A DNA stretch of 20,437 nucleotides, taken from an uncultured Collinsella sp. (lineage in GTDB: Bacteria > Actinomycetota > Coriobacteriia > Coriobacteriales > Coriobacteriaceae). The stretch lies in NCBI GenBank assembly GCA_958428675.1, contig CAUAGV010000010.1:1-20437 (forward strand), written 5' to 3'. The notes below the pieces were generated by a model. The model saw nothing but the letters and a program-made list of their open reading frames with translations. It was not told the DNA's origin and did no database searches. Made by a program: the position numbers and the translations under genes. This document shows, piece after piece, positions 1 to 7,731 of this stretch. The first letter of the stretch is position 1, and each line of letters starts with the position of its first letter.

Positions 1-1
1 A

Positions 2-784
2 TCGAGCGCGAAAAAAAGTTCGGAATTGGACAAATCGTCCGAATTTGTGGCGCAAACGTCGCTCAAGAACGGCTCGGAAGCCTTCCTGCGCACGGATGGA
101 AGCAGAATACTCCAAAAAATGCACGCTGGGTCGGCTACCACCCTGGCAGGGAGCTGGTTTCGCTACGATCGCGCGGGCGGTTGGGTGCTGCGCGGGCTCG
201 ATGCGTCGTTTTCGGCTGGCGCGGTGCATGCGGTTGTTGGCGGTAACGGCTGCGGCAAGTCGACAATGCTTTCGGTGCTGGCGAAGACCGCCAAGCTGCA
301 GCGCGGCCGCATGATGCGCGGAGCGGCCTCGGCGGCGCTGCTGCCTCAGAATCCCAAAGCATTGCTGGTTGCCGAGACGGTGCGCGACGAGCTGATGGAA
401 TGGGCTTCGACCTGCGGGTACGGCGAGGATATGGCGCGGGAGCGCGCGGTGAGTCTGGGGCTCGCGGGCTTAGGGGAACGCCACCCCTATGACCTTTCGG
501 GCGGACAGCGCCAACTGCTTGCGTTGGCAAAGCTACTGCTAATCGGCCCCGAACTGCTATTGCTCGATGAGCCCACCAAGGGCCTGGACCTGGCCAGCCG
601 CCGCATCATCGCCCGCGCCCTGCGCGACCATGCGCGGGCTGGCGGCACCGTCATCATGGCAACGCACGACCTGGATTTTGCCGAGCAGGTAGCCGACGAC
701 ATCGCCATGATGTTTGACGGCGAGATTGCCTGTATGGAGCCGCCCGCTGACTTTTTTGCCGACAACGTGTTTTATAGGGCGTGA
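2..784 (+). CDS. ECF-type ABC transporter ATP-binding protein, C-terminal part (5' end outside window)
   Basis: The reading frame is open to the left edge, so this is the end of a longer gene. The first candidate start, TTG at 26, has no clear ribosome site and lies in a linker-like stretch. Counting from 26, the ATPase domain begins near residue 43: Walker A GGNGCGKST (72-80), Q-loop LLPQNP (106-110), signature LSGGQ (157-161), Walker B with catalytic Glu LLLLDEP (177-183) and H-loop THD (213-215). The motifs are intact, so it should hydrolyse ATP. Sequence style resembles the second ATPase of fused EcfA1-EcfA2 proteins, which energise uptake of vitamins or metal ions together with an EcfT and an S-component. 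A fusion is inferred because the linker precedes the domain; the first domain is not visible. An S-component gene lies 5.7 kb downstream. It could instead be a stand-alone cobalt/biotin-type ATPase. Confidence 0.85.
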   Translation, partial: SSAKKSSELDKSSEFVAQTSLKNGSEAFLRTDGSRILQKMHAGSATTLAGSWFRYDRAGGWVLRGLDASFSAGAVHAVVGGNGCGKSTMLSVLAKTAKLQRGRMMRGAASAALLPQNPKALLVAETVRDELMEWASTCGYGEDMARERAVSLGLAGLGERHPYDLSGGQRQLLALAKLLLIGPELLLLDEPTKGLDLASRRIIARALRDHARAGGTVIMATHDLDFAEQVADDIAMMFDGEIACMEPPADFFADNVFYRA

Positions 785-809
785 TGGGGTTCGCGGGGCG
801 AGATCGGGC

Positions 810-1592
810 TTACTGTTTGAGCGCCGTGTACTGCTGAAGGAGCGCCATGAGCCCAACACGGCTATTGACCTGTGTTTTCCGAAAGATGTTCTCCAGATGC
901 TTTTTAACGGTGCCGGTGCTGATGGATAGCTCTTCGGCGATGGCCGCATTGTCCATGCCCGATAACACGCAACGACACACATCGATTTCGCGCGCTGAGA
1001 CGTCGTAGTCGTGAGCAAATACGATTTCAGACGAACTGCGGTCGGCGCGTACACGCCATTTTGATAGTCGGTTCGTGAGGTGTGGTTCGATGAGCTCAAG
1101 GATTTGAACTTCACGATCGCTAAAGTCGCCCTCTTCTTTCTTGCGATTAAGATTGAGCGATCCCAAAAAGCCCTCGTCATTAAAGAAACTGACGTTGACG
1201 ACGTGGCGGCCGCCAAGATAATCCTTCATATAACTGCTGTCGATATCGCCAGGGCTGAGCTGATCGGACTCGCGCAGCACCGTCGAGCGCGTAAGATTGC
1301 GGTGGGCGACGATCATGTCCTGCTGCCAGTACTTTTCGGTGTAGAGCTCGAGCATCCCAGCGGGGACATCGATGCCAAGAGGGTCAAGAAAGACGCGCGT
1401 TTTCCATTCTTGCGGGGTGGATACGAGATCCCTGGAAAGGTCGCTCAGGAAAAATGCAGCCGACTCGTAGGGGATGAGAAAACGCAGCTTTTTGAGGACG
1501 GTCGAGCGAAACTCGCGGTCGCTGTCGATGGAATTAATCGAAAGCACGAGATCGTTTAAGCAGAGCCATTCAGAATCGGACAAAAAGCTCAA
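810..1592 (-). CDS. LuxR-family transcriptional regulator with GAF-like N-terminus
   Basis: This 260-residue protein has a C-terminal LuxR/FixJ helix-turn-helix at about residues 199-252 (SAREIDVCRCVLSG ... STGTVKKHLENIFRKT). The N-terminal part, about 15-170, looks like a GAF-type sensor fold, with no response-regulator aspartate pattern or membrane segment. The start is TTG at 1592, supported by GGAGGT at 1597-1602 (minus strand) with good spacing; no ATG lies just upstream. It is divergent from the MFS/amidohydrolase cluster across a 201-bp intergenic region, so it probably controls that cluster in response to a ligand (inference). Its 3' end is only 25 bp from the convergent ABC ATPase gene, with no obvious terminator between. 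There is no evidence for quorum sensing. Confidence 0.88.
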   Translation of the reverse strand: MSFLSDSEWLCLNDLVLSINSIDSDREFRSTVLKKLRFLIPYESAAFFLSDLSRDLVSTPQEWKTRVFLDPLGIDVPAGMLELYTEKYWQQDMIVAHRNLTRSTVLRESDQLSPGDIDSSYMKDYLGGRHVVNVSFFNDEGFLGSLNLNRKKEEGDFSDREVQILELIEPHLTNRLSKWRVRADRSSSEIVFAHDYDVSAREIDVCRCVLSGMDNAAIAEELSISTGTVKKHLENIFRKTQVNSRVGLMALLQQYTALKQ

Positions 1593-1689
1593 GATGACCT
1601 CCGATGAGATTGGGTAGTGGTTTAGCTGGCATTTTAGTTAATTTGCGTAGAGATACTACTCCTTTTTTCGAATGATGATAAGCCGTTAG

Positions 1690-1703
1690 CCGAATGGTTT
1701 CGG
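1690..1703. promoter_or_regulatory. Candidate operator: short inverted repeat between luxR-type gene and MFS gene
   Basis: CCGAA and TTCGG, separated by TGGT, form a short palindrome in the middle of the divergent intergenic region. Position and symmetry suit a LuxR-type binding site, but five-base arms are weak evidence. I found no convincing -35/-10 pair nearby. Confidence 0.25.
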
Positions 1704-1793
1704 TGAGGGGCCAATCGCAAAATATGAATACCTAAGAGCCAGGGCCCGGTTCTCCAAGCTGTTTGATTATTCCGACTTATTAAAGGAGTCATC

Positions 1794-3005
1794 ATGGAAG
1801 AGAAGCTTCCTTCATGGCGTTGGGCGATTGTTTCGGTCGTTTGCCTGCTGTGCTTTATGGCTAACTACATGCAGTATCAGGTCTCGGCGCTTGCCGTCGA
1901 GGTCATGCCTATGCTCAATATCGATACCGTCGGCTTTTCGATGCTGTTTCTCGTTCCTATGCTTACTGCCGTTTTCTTTTCGATTCCGTTGGGCGCCCTT
2001 GGCGATCGCATCGGTTCTAAGAAAGTTGTCACGGTTTGCACCGCAATTTCGGTTGCCGGAGGTTTTCTCCGTTGCTTTACGCTCGATTCGTTCACGATGC
2101 AGATGGCATCGATGTTCCTGATTGGCATGGGAATCTCGGCACTCAACGCCAACCTCATCAAGGTGCTCGGCACCTGGTTCCGTGAACAGACTGGTTTCGC
2201 CATGGGCTTGTTCTACGCGGCTTCGTGCGTTGCCATCGTCGTCGCTCAGATCTGTGCTGGCTTGTTCGGCAGCGTCTTTAACTCTTATATGGTCGCTGCT
2301 GTCGTCATGACCATCTCCTGGGTTCTTTGGATCGTGCTTGACCGAGATGTGCCCGAGGGGCAATCGCTCCCCGAGCCCGAGCCCGTGCTCGACTACCTCA
2401 AGGTTGCTATCAAGAGTCCTGGCGTGTGGCTAATCTCCATCGGCGTCGGTTTTGGACTTGCCTCTACCACTGCCTATGCCGGTTTCCTGCCTCAGGCGCT
2501 TCAGCTTGGCAAGGGCATAGACGTCGCCACTGCTGGTTTCATGGCCGCAATTGTTACCGTTGGCAGCTTTTTCGGCTGCATCGTTGGGCCTGCGTTCTGC
2601 GATAAGCTTGGAAAGTTCAAGGGTTTTCTCATCGTCACTACTCTTATCGGTGCCATATCGATGTTTGTGACGTGGTACACCCCGGTTGGTTTCCTTCTGT
2701 GGACGATTCTAGTCGTCAACGGCTTCTTTACCGCCATCAATGGGCCGATCATGCAGTCCATGCCTGTTCTCCTCCCCGAGATTGGTGATACGTACGCTGG
2801 TTCCGCCGGCGGCATCGTGGGTACCATCTCCCTGCTCATGAGCTATTTCCTGCCTATCGGTATCTCCGCCATTGCCGGTGCCGATTACACTATGAACATG
2901 GGTCTCGAGAGCCTCTGCTTCCTGCTTTCCGTGGTTCCGGTTTTCTTCCTGCCCGAGCTCGGTCGCAAGGCCATGCAGGCCGCCGTCGCTAAGGACAGTG
3001 AGTAG
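1794..3005 (+). CDS. MFS transporter (first of a related pair)
   Basis: The 403-residue hydrophobic protein has about 12 predicted membrane segments. The conserved MFS loop-2/3 motif is visible as PLGALGDRIGSKKV (65-78), followed by typical Gly/Ala-rich helices. Substrate cannot be read from sequence. The start ATG has AAGGAG at 1783-1788, well spaced. It is the first gene of a cluster: two bases separate its stop from the amidohydrolase start, implying co-transcription and coupled translation. The helix-1 segment ANYMQYQVSALA is nearly repeated in the second MFS gene (ANYAQYQVSGLA), so the two are paralogs. Codons in this cluster end in T more often than in the later GCC-rich genes, which may mean recent acquisition. 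It likely imports the substrate or exports the product of the adjacent hydrolase. Confidence 0.9.
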   Translation: MEEKLPSWRWAIVSVVCLLCFMANYMQYQVSALAVEVMPMLNIDTVGFSMLFLVPMLTAVFFSIPLGALGDRIGSKKVVTVCTAISVAGGFLRCFTLDSFTMQMASMFLIGMGISALNANLIKVLGTWFREQTGFAMGLFYAASCVAIVVAQICAGLFGSVFNSYMVAAVVMTISWVLWIVLDRDVPEGQSLPEPEPVLDYLKVAIKSPGVWLISIGVGFGLASTTAYAGFLPQALQLGKGIDVATAGFMAAIVTVGSFFGCIVGPAFCDKLGKFKGFLIVTTLIGAISMFVTWYTPVGFLLWTILVVNGFFTAINGPIMQSMPVLLPEIGDTYAGSAGGIVGTISLLMSYFLPIGISAIAGADYTMNMGLESLCFLLSVVPVFFLPELGRKAMQAAVAKDSE

Positions 3006-3007
3006 CC

Positions 3008-4654
3008 ATGGAGGCGGTAGTCCCTGCCGATATCGTCCTTAAGACGACGGCGCTGTTTACGGCCGAGGAACTTGAGCCTCGCGCTGGGTGCGTTGCAGTT
3101 CGCGGCAGCGAGATTGTGGCCGTGGGCTCTCCCGACAAGGTGCAGCCGTTTATCGGTCCCGATACTGAGGTTATTGACGCCGGCAACAAACTGGTCATGC
3201 CCGGATTCAACGATTCACACATGCATTTTGCGCTTGGTTCAATCCAGAAGGATGAAGACTTCTGTTGCGATCTGATGTTTCTGCCGAGCGAGCGGGCTTG
3301 CGTGGATGCTGTTGCCAAGTTTGCCGCCGAGCATCCTGACAATCCGTGGATTTACGGTCAGGGTTGGTATTCGCCCGCGTGGGAAAACCCGACTGACCCT
3401 GATTGCCGCAGCCTCGATGCGCTCGATATCGACCGTCCAATCGTGCTCTCGGACTTTTCAATGCACGTAGTGTGGTGCAATACTGCCGCGCTCAGGGCGG
3501 TTGGTATTGATCGCAATACCCCGACGCCTGAAGGTGGCCTTATCCGCCACTTTGACAACGGCGAGCCCAATGGCTTTCTGTCTGAGCCCCAGGCGACGAA
3601 CATCTTGCTCGATGTTGTGCTCAACAAACCGGACCTTGATGCGTCGTTGCTCAAGTCGATGCGCAAGTTCAACAAGCTCGGCATAACTTCGATCGGTGAT
3701 ATGTATCCTTTGGGCGTGACCACGCCCGGCGTGTACGACATCTATGACCGTCTGGCGAGCGAGGACCTGAGTACGCTGCGTATTAGCTACTATTCTGCGC
3801 TCGACGCTCCGATGGCAGAGTCGCAGGCCCTGCGTGTGCGTCATCACGGCGAGCGCGTCCGAATGGCGGGTCTCAAGTACATTTTGGACGGCTGTCCCGA
3901 GGCGTACACGGCCTACATGCATGAGCCGTATCTTAACGCTCCTACGGGGAAGGACTTTCGCGGCGAACCAGCATGCAACCAGGAGACGCTTGACCGCACG
4001 ATGCTCGAGGCCAGCAAGAATGGCTTCGATGTTCGTATTCATGCCATCGGCGACGCATCGGCCACGATGATTATCGATGCCGTCGAGCGTGCCGAGGAGG
4101 TGTGCGGCAACAAGGGGGCGCGTTTTGCTATCGAGCATACAGATAACCTGAAGCTCGAGGATATTGCTCGCATGAAGCGCCTGGGCATTAATGCTGCGAT
4201 TCAGCCGCAGCATCCCATCGGAGGCCTTGGGCAGGGCGTGTACGAGGAGTCTCTTGGCGAAGAGCGCATGAGCCACATGTGGCGCTATAGGGAAGAGGCC
4301 GATGGCGGAATCCACTTAGGGCTTGGTACTGACTGGCCTGCGGTGATGTCAATCGATCCTATCGATACCGTGTATGCTGCGGTGACGCGTAGCGAGTTTG
4401 ACGGGCACCCGGCGGAGGGATACTTCCGCGAGAATGCCCTGACGCTCGGCGAGACGCTGCAAGCGCACACGCTCGGCTCAGCATATGTCGAGGGCTTTGA
4501 GCGCCGTTTGGGCAGCCTTGCCGCCGGCAAGCTTGCCGATATCGTCATCCTGTCGGGCAATCCGTTTGAAATGAACCCGATGGCGCTTCGCGATCTCGAA
4601 GTCGAGACGACGATCTTTAACGGACGCGTCGTCTATCGCAAGGATGAAGCATAG
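3008..4654 (+). CDS. Amidohydrolase, YtcJ-like (amidohydrolase family 3)
   Basis: The 548-residue length suits the YtcJ/amidohydrolase_3 family of metal-dependent TIM-barrel hydrolases. Visible metal-site motifs are H71-x-H73 in PGFNDSHMHF, K290 in GLKYILDG, H345 in RIHAIGD, H377 in AIEHTDN and D442 in LGTDWPA. The N-terminal beta domain has the usual Val/Gly-rich start, and the C-terminus ends with the composite-domain strand (GKLADIVIL, VYRKDEA). No signal peptide is seen, so it is cytosolic. The family cleaves amide or similar bonds, but members vary widely and the substrate is unknown. It sits between two related MFS transporters and starts two bases after the first, which suggests that the transported compound is its substrate or product. 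Confidence 0.9.
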   Translation: MEAVVPADIVLKTTALFTAEELEPRAGCVAVRGSEIVAVGSPDKVQPFIGPDTEVIDAGNKLVMPGFNDSHMHFALGSIQKDEDFCCDLMFLPSERACVDAVAKFAAEHPDNPWIYGQGWYSPAWENPTDPDCRSLDALDIDRPIVLSDFSMHVVWCNTAALRAVGIDRNTPTPEGGLIRHFDNGEPNGFLSEPQATNILLDVVLNKPDLDASLLKSMRKFNKLGITSIGDMYPLGVTTPGVYDIYDRLASEDLSTLRISYYSALDAPMAESQALRVRHHGERVRMAGLKYILDGCPEAYTAYMHEPYLNAPTGKDFRGEPACNQETLDRTMLEASKNGFDVRIHAIGDASATMIIDAVERAEEVCGNKGARFAIEHTDNLKLEDIARMKRLGINAAIQPQHPIGGLGQGVYEESLGEERMSHMWRYREEADGGIHLGLGTDWPAVMSIDPIDTVYAAVTRSEFDGHPAEGYFRENALTLGETLQAHTLGSAYVEGFERRLGSLAAGKLADIVILSGNPFEMNPMALRDLEVETTIFNGRVVYRKDEA

Positions 4655-4662
4655 ATAGGGTG

Positions 4663-5859
4663 ATGAACGTGAGCAAAGGGACGGTCGAAAAAAATGCCCT
4701 GCTGTTTGTGGTGTGCGGCATCGTGTTTGCTGCGAACTACGCGCAGTATCAGGTCTCGGGATTGGCACATCTGGTTGTGTCGGACCTGCATCTGACCTCG
4801 GCCGAGTTTTCAGCCGTCCTGTTTGCCCCGTTTGTTCCTGCCGTTGTATTCGGCATGCCTGTCGGCGTTTGCGCCGATCGATATGGCGTGAAGGTGCTCG
4901 TATTCATCGCATCGGCGATTTCTGCAATTGCAGCGGTTGCTCGCGCGGAGTGCGCATCGTTTGCGACGCTGTTCACGGCGACCATGCTTCTGGGCGCGGC
5001 ACCATGCGTCGTGAATGCCATCGTTCTAAAAGTGCTTGGTTCCGCTTTTGGCGGAGAAACCGATAGGGCCATGGGATGGTTTTACGCTGCGGGGTCGGGC
5101 GGAATCGCCTGCTCGCTTGCAACCTCTCCTCTCTTTGCAACGCCCGGACAGGCGTATACCCTTGCCGCGGTTTTATTTGCCATGTTTGGATTGCTGTGGC
5201 TGCTGGTTGCGCCGTCGGCAGATGTTCTGCAGGCTGCAGATGGCTTTGGCGTTCAGGGCGCGGAGCCTGCTGCATCGTCGGCAAGTGCGTTTGCGGCGGT
5301 AATCAAGATGCCGATGGTTTGGCTCGTGGCGATACTGCTTGGAGTCGCCCTTGCATCGGCTACGGCGTACTCGGGTTATCTTGTCTCGGCACTTGAGGTT
5401 TCAACCGAACCCCAGGTCGCCGGGCTTCTTGCCTCTTTCGTGACGCTTGGGTCGATTGTCGGCAGCGTGGCCGGTCCCTACGCGCGAGCGCAATTTGGCG
5501 ACTATCGCGTGTTTATGGCCATCGCCGCAATGGCGGGGAGTGCCCTTATGTGGGCCGGAGAGGCTTTTGTCTCTCAGCCTTCTGTCGGGCTCATGTTTGC
5601 GATTGGCGCTTCGACTGCCGTCGCCGGTCCGGTCGTTCAGTCGCTACCCTACATGTTGCCCGAGGTGCGCGAGGGGCTTGCAGGAAGCGCCGGTGGCGTG
5701 GTGAGCACCGTTTCGCTGGGGCTTACGTTTTTGATTCCCGTGGCCCTCTCCTTCTGCATTGGCGAGAGCTATGAAACGCTTCTATTTGGGTGCGCGGTTT
5801 TGTTTGGCGCGACGGCGCTGGTGTCTCCATTCCTGCCGTCTCCCGATTCACTTATGTAA
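4663..5859 (+). CDS. MFS transporter (second of a related pair)
   Basis: This protein of about 398 residues has roughly 12 membrane segments and is paralogous to the MFS protein encoded at 1794-3005: both carry ANYxQYQVSxLA in helix 1 and a similar PxG...ADRYG-type loop (residues 66-77). The start is ambiguous: GTG at 4660, ATG at 4663, or GTG at 4669. The AGGG at 4657-4660 is best spaced for 4669; ATG is chosen by convention. The gene follows the amidohydrolase by 8 bp and continues the same operon. Two paralogous carriers around one hydrolase could mean uptake plus export, or two related substrates; nothing in the sequence decides. Confidence 0.88.
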   Translation: MNVSKGTVEKNALLFVVCGIVFAANYAQYQVSGLAHLVVSDLHLTSAEFSAVLFAPFVPAVVFGMPVGVCADRYGVKVLVFIASAISAIAAVARAECASFATLFTATMLLGAAPCVVNAIVLKVLGSAFGGETDRAMGWFYAAGSGGIACSLATSPLFATPGQAYTLAAVLFAMFGLLWLLVAPSADVLQAADGFGVQGAEPAASSASAFAAVIKMPMVWLVAILLGVALASATAYSGYLVSALEVSTEPQVAGLLASFVTLGSIVGSVAGPYARAQFGDYRVFMAIAAMAGSALMWAGEAFVSQPSVGLMFAIGASTAVAGPVVQSLPYMLPEVREGLAGSAGGVVSTVSLGLTFLIPVALSFCIGESYETLLFGCAVLFGATALVSPFLPSPDSLM

Positions 5860-5870
5860 CACCTGTTTTC

Positions 5871-5896
5871 GCCCTTTGGGCCTGGCCGACAAGGGC
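5871..5896 (+). other. Small hairpin between second MFS gene and membrane-protein gene
   Basis: GCCCTT at 5871-5876 pairs with AAGGGC at 5891-5896. A shorter GCCC-TTT-GGGC hairpin is an alternative fold. It lies just before the ribosome site AAAGGAG (5898-5904) and lacks a T-run, so it may modulate translation of the next gene rather than stop transcription. Confidence 0.3.
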
Positions 5897-5913
5897 AAAA
5901 GGAGTTGGTCTAC

Positions 5914-6375
5914 TTGACACTAAAAAAGAGTACCGCTGTGACCATTCTCAACGGCATCGTTAATCCTCTATTCATGTGTTCATTTCTGCCGATTGTTGAG
6001 GGAAAGCCTGGCTTAGATTTTCAGGGACTTACTGGTTTCTGGGGGCAGCTTATTCTGGCTATCGGTATTGCACAGTTCGTGGGTTTTTTGCCGCTCTTTG
6101 GCAAAGCAATTGAGACGTGCATTGAGTTTTTTGGTTTTGATCGGAACACTCCGGGCGCACGGATTTGCGGAACCGTTGTGGGCGCTACTCTGCTCTTCTG
6201 CATTATCGGGCTATTTGAAGTCGCGTTTCAGTCAGGCGTTGGCGTTATCGACGGTGTGCCGTTTTTCTCGCGTTGGGTTCGCCTCGTGGTGGGCGGATGG
6301 GCCTTTGTCGTTGTGGGCGGCTTGCTGTTCGATCCTTTTGTCGCGGCCATTGCCGCTAAAGTTACGGGCGAATAG
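5914..6375 (+). CDS. Small integral membrane protein, function unknown
   Basis: The product has 153 residues and about four hydrophobic segments: near residues 8-26, 40-62, 84-108 and 121-146. No enzyme or transport motif is recognised. The preferred start is TTG at 5914, nine bases after AAAGGAG (5898-5904); the upstream in-frame TTG at 5905 touches the Shine-Dalgarno sequence and is unlikely. It is the last gene of the LuxR-divergent cluster and is followed by a terminator at 6421-6452. A role as accessory subunit for the transporters is possible but only inferred from position. Confidence 0.7.
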   Translation: MTLKKSTAVTILNGIVNPLFMCSFLPIVEGKPGLDFQGLTGFWGQLILAIGIAQFVGFLPLFGKAIETCIEFFGFDRNTPGARICGTVVGATLLFCIIGLFEVAFQSGVGVIDGVPFFSRWVRLVVGGWAFVVVGGLLFDPFVAAIAAKVTGE

Positions 6376-6420
6376 CGCCAAGACCGGTCGCGTGGCGAAA
6401 GCCTGATCGACTGGCAGCCA

Positions 6421-6452
6421 AGGCCGGCCGGGGGACTGGTCGGCCTCATTTT
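6421..6452 (+). terminator. Rho-independent terminator of the MFS/amidohydrolase cluster
   Basis: A 9-bp stem (AGGCCGGCC 6421-6429 with GGTCGGCCT 6438-6446, one G-T pair) with an 8-nt loop is followed by CATTTT. It closes the cluster and separates it from the S-component gene. Confidence 0.75.
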
Positions 6453-6496
6453 GCCCGTGCTACCATAAACGGACATTCGTTTGATGGGGGCTGCCG

Positions 6497-7195
6497 TTGT
6501 CGCGCGTCTTGCAACATATGGAAATCCCGCTGCTGCTGGCAGTTCCTGCGGTGATGGCTGCAACGTTGCTGGCAGGTATTGAGCAGGCGGCGCTTGCCAT
6601 GCTTGTCGTGGTGGCACTGGTGCTTGCGCTGTTCTTTGCGGGTTACGAGGCGTCGCGCCCGGGCCTGCGCCAGATTATGCCCACGCTGGTGTTGGCGGCG
6701 TTGGCCGCGGCGGGGCGCATCTTGTTCGGTCCCATTCCCGACTTTAAACCGGTGAGTGCCATCGCCATTATCGCGGGGGCGACGCTTGGTCGCCGCAATG
6801 GTTTTATGGTTGGCGCGCTGGCGGCGCTGACCAGCAATTTCTTTTTTGGACAGGGTATGTGGACGCCATGGCAGATGTATGCCTGGGGTCTGGTGGGCTA
6901 TGTTGGCGGCGTGCTGGCGCATGTGGGCGCGTTCGACCGCGCCGACGGCATCGTGCGCATGCCGGCGCTGTTGGCGTATGGCTTTGCCTCGGGTTTGCTC
7001 TATGGCGTTGTGATCAACGCGTATGACATCATCGGTTTTGTGCAGCCGCTCACCTGGGCGGGCGCCGTGGCGCGTCTTGCCACGGCAGTGCCGTTCGATA
7101 TTACGCACGGCCTTGCGACCTGCGTGTTTTTGGCCGCCTTGTACAAGCCTTGGTGCCGTCGCATTAACCGTGTCGTCGTGAAATACGGGCTGTAG
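6497..7195 (+). CDS. ECF transporter S-component (vitamin-type substrate-binding membrane protein)
   Basis: The 232-residue, very hydrophobic protein has about six membrane helices. The central block (LAALAAAGRILFGPIPDFKP, then VSAIAIIAGATLGRRNGFM) is typical of S-components, whose helices bind the substrate and dock on EcfT. It resembles the group that includes cobalamin-type CbrT proteins, but substrate is not certain. No B12 or other riboswitch was recognised upstream. The start is TTG at 6497, preceded by a GGGGG run at 6486-6490. The upstream terminator and the sequence TGCTACCAT (extended -10-like, near 6457-6465) suggest its own promoter. The likely energising partner is the ECF ATPase at the left edge, with the LuxR cluster lying between them. 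Confidence 0.82.
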   Translation: MSRVLQHMEIPLLLAVPAVMAATLLAGIEQAALAMLVVVALVLALFFAGYEASRPGLRQIMPTLVLAALAAAGRILFGPIPDFKPVSAIAIIAGATLGRRNGFMVGALAALTSNFFFGQGMWTPWQMYAWGLVGYVGGVLAHVGAFDRADGIVRMPALLAYGFASGLLYGVVINAYDIIGFVQPLTWAGAVARLATAVPFDITHGLATCVFLAALYKPWCRRINRVVVKYGL

Positions 7196-7234
7196 GGCTG
7201 GTTGCGCCGGGGCGGGAATCAATGCTGCTTCGGT

Positions 7235-7402
7235 GCCATTCCAAAACTATGCCGGTTTACGGGGCTAGATTGGCGCAGGCAGACCATGCCGGCTTTTTTC
7301 GAAATAGAGCAAGCCGTTCACCTGCGGCTTTATTATCTCGGAATTGCGTATGGTTGGGGGTTCGCGATTCAGCCCCGTAAACCGGCATAGTTTTGGAATG
7401 GC
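7235..7402. repeat. Intergenic element with perfect 32-bp terminal inverted repeats
   Basis: Positions 7235-7266 and 7371-7402 are exact reverse complements over 32 bases (left arm starts GCCATTCCAAAACTATGCCG). They enclose 104 bp with weaker pairing just inside the arms and no credible gene. No target-site duplication is visible. As RNA it would form a very stable stem-loop; as DNA it resembles a small MITE-like or Coriobacteria-specific intergenic repeat. It lies 39 bp after the S-component stop. Confidence 0.85.
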
Positions 7403-7497
7403 CGGCTGATATGACGGGCATCGTGGCCCTCAGAGAGCCAAATTGATCCATTTTCTTCCGTCCCCAGATGTCCCCAGGGAATCAGTTGACGGCGCTT

Positions 7498-7657
7498 GCC
7501 ACGAAACTGGCCCATCTACTACGTTTAGCTTGATACTCCCGACCATGACTGCGTTTTATAAAAAACCGCAGGCTTTCTACCTGCGGTTTTCTTTTTGCGT
7601 TGTTTGCTGTGGTTGAGGGTGGTGGCTTAAACGTAGTAGATGGGCGTGTTTCGTGGC
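7498..7657. repeat. 30-bp inverted repeats bracketing a terminator
   Basis: Positions 7498-7527 and 7628-7657 are reverse complements at 28 of 30 bases (left arm GCCACGAAAC..GCCCATCT); only two adjacent bases differ. The terminator hairpin at 7562-7590 lies inside the 100-bp interior, giving a nested structure. No protein-coding signal is seen. Confidence 0.8.
7562..7596. terminator. Bidirectional Rho-independent terminator
   Basis: A perfect 11-bp stem (AAAACCGCAGG 7562-7572, CCTGCGGTTTT 7580-7590) with a 7-nt loop is followed by CTTTTT on the plus strand and flanked by an A-run (7558-7565) that serves as a T-run on the minus strand. It suits both convergent neighbours: the S-component gene (+) and xth (-). 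Confidence 0.85.
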
Positions 7658-7731
7658 GGATGGGTCACGTGGATACCCCCACGAGGCCCAAAATGATTCG
7701 TTTTCCTCCGTCCCCAGGGGATCAGCTGGGG

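Larger units (their letters stand above)
7437..7729. repeat. Direct repeats flanking the second inverted-repeat block
   Basis: The segments 7437-7488 and 7686-7729 are in the same orientation and align well. They share a core TTTTC(T/C)TCCGTCCCCAG followed by GGG(A/G)ATCAG(T/C)TG. The left copy carries an extra TCCCCAGATG, so it has two TCCCCAG units. They bracket the inverted repeat at 7498-7657. The right copy ends next to the xth stop codon. Confidence 0.75.

Noticed and set aside
3458..4315. 285-residue minus-strand frame opposite the amidohydrolase
   Set aside because: The amidohydrolase frame has all metal ligands; the shadow has none and no start signals.
6376..6496. Cobalamin or other riboswitch before the S-component gene
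   Set aside because: Only about 120 bp, mostly a terminator; no B12-box or other known aptamer motif is recognisable.
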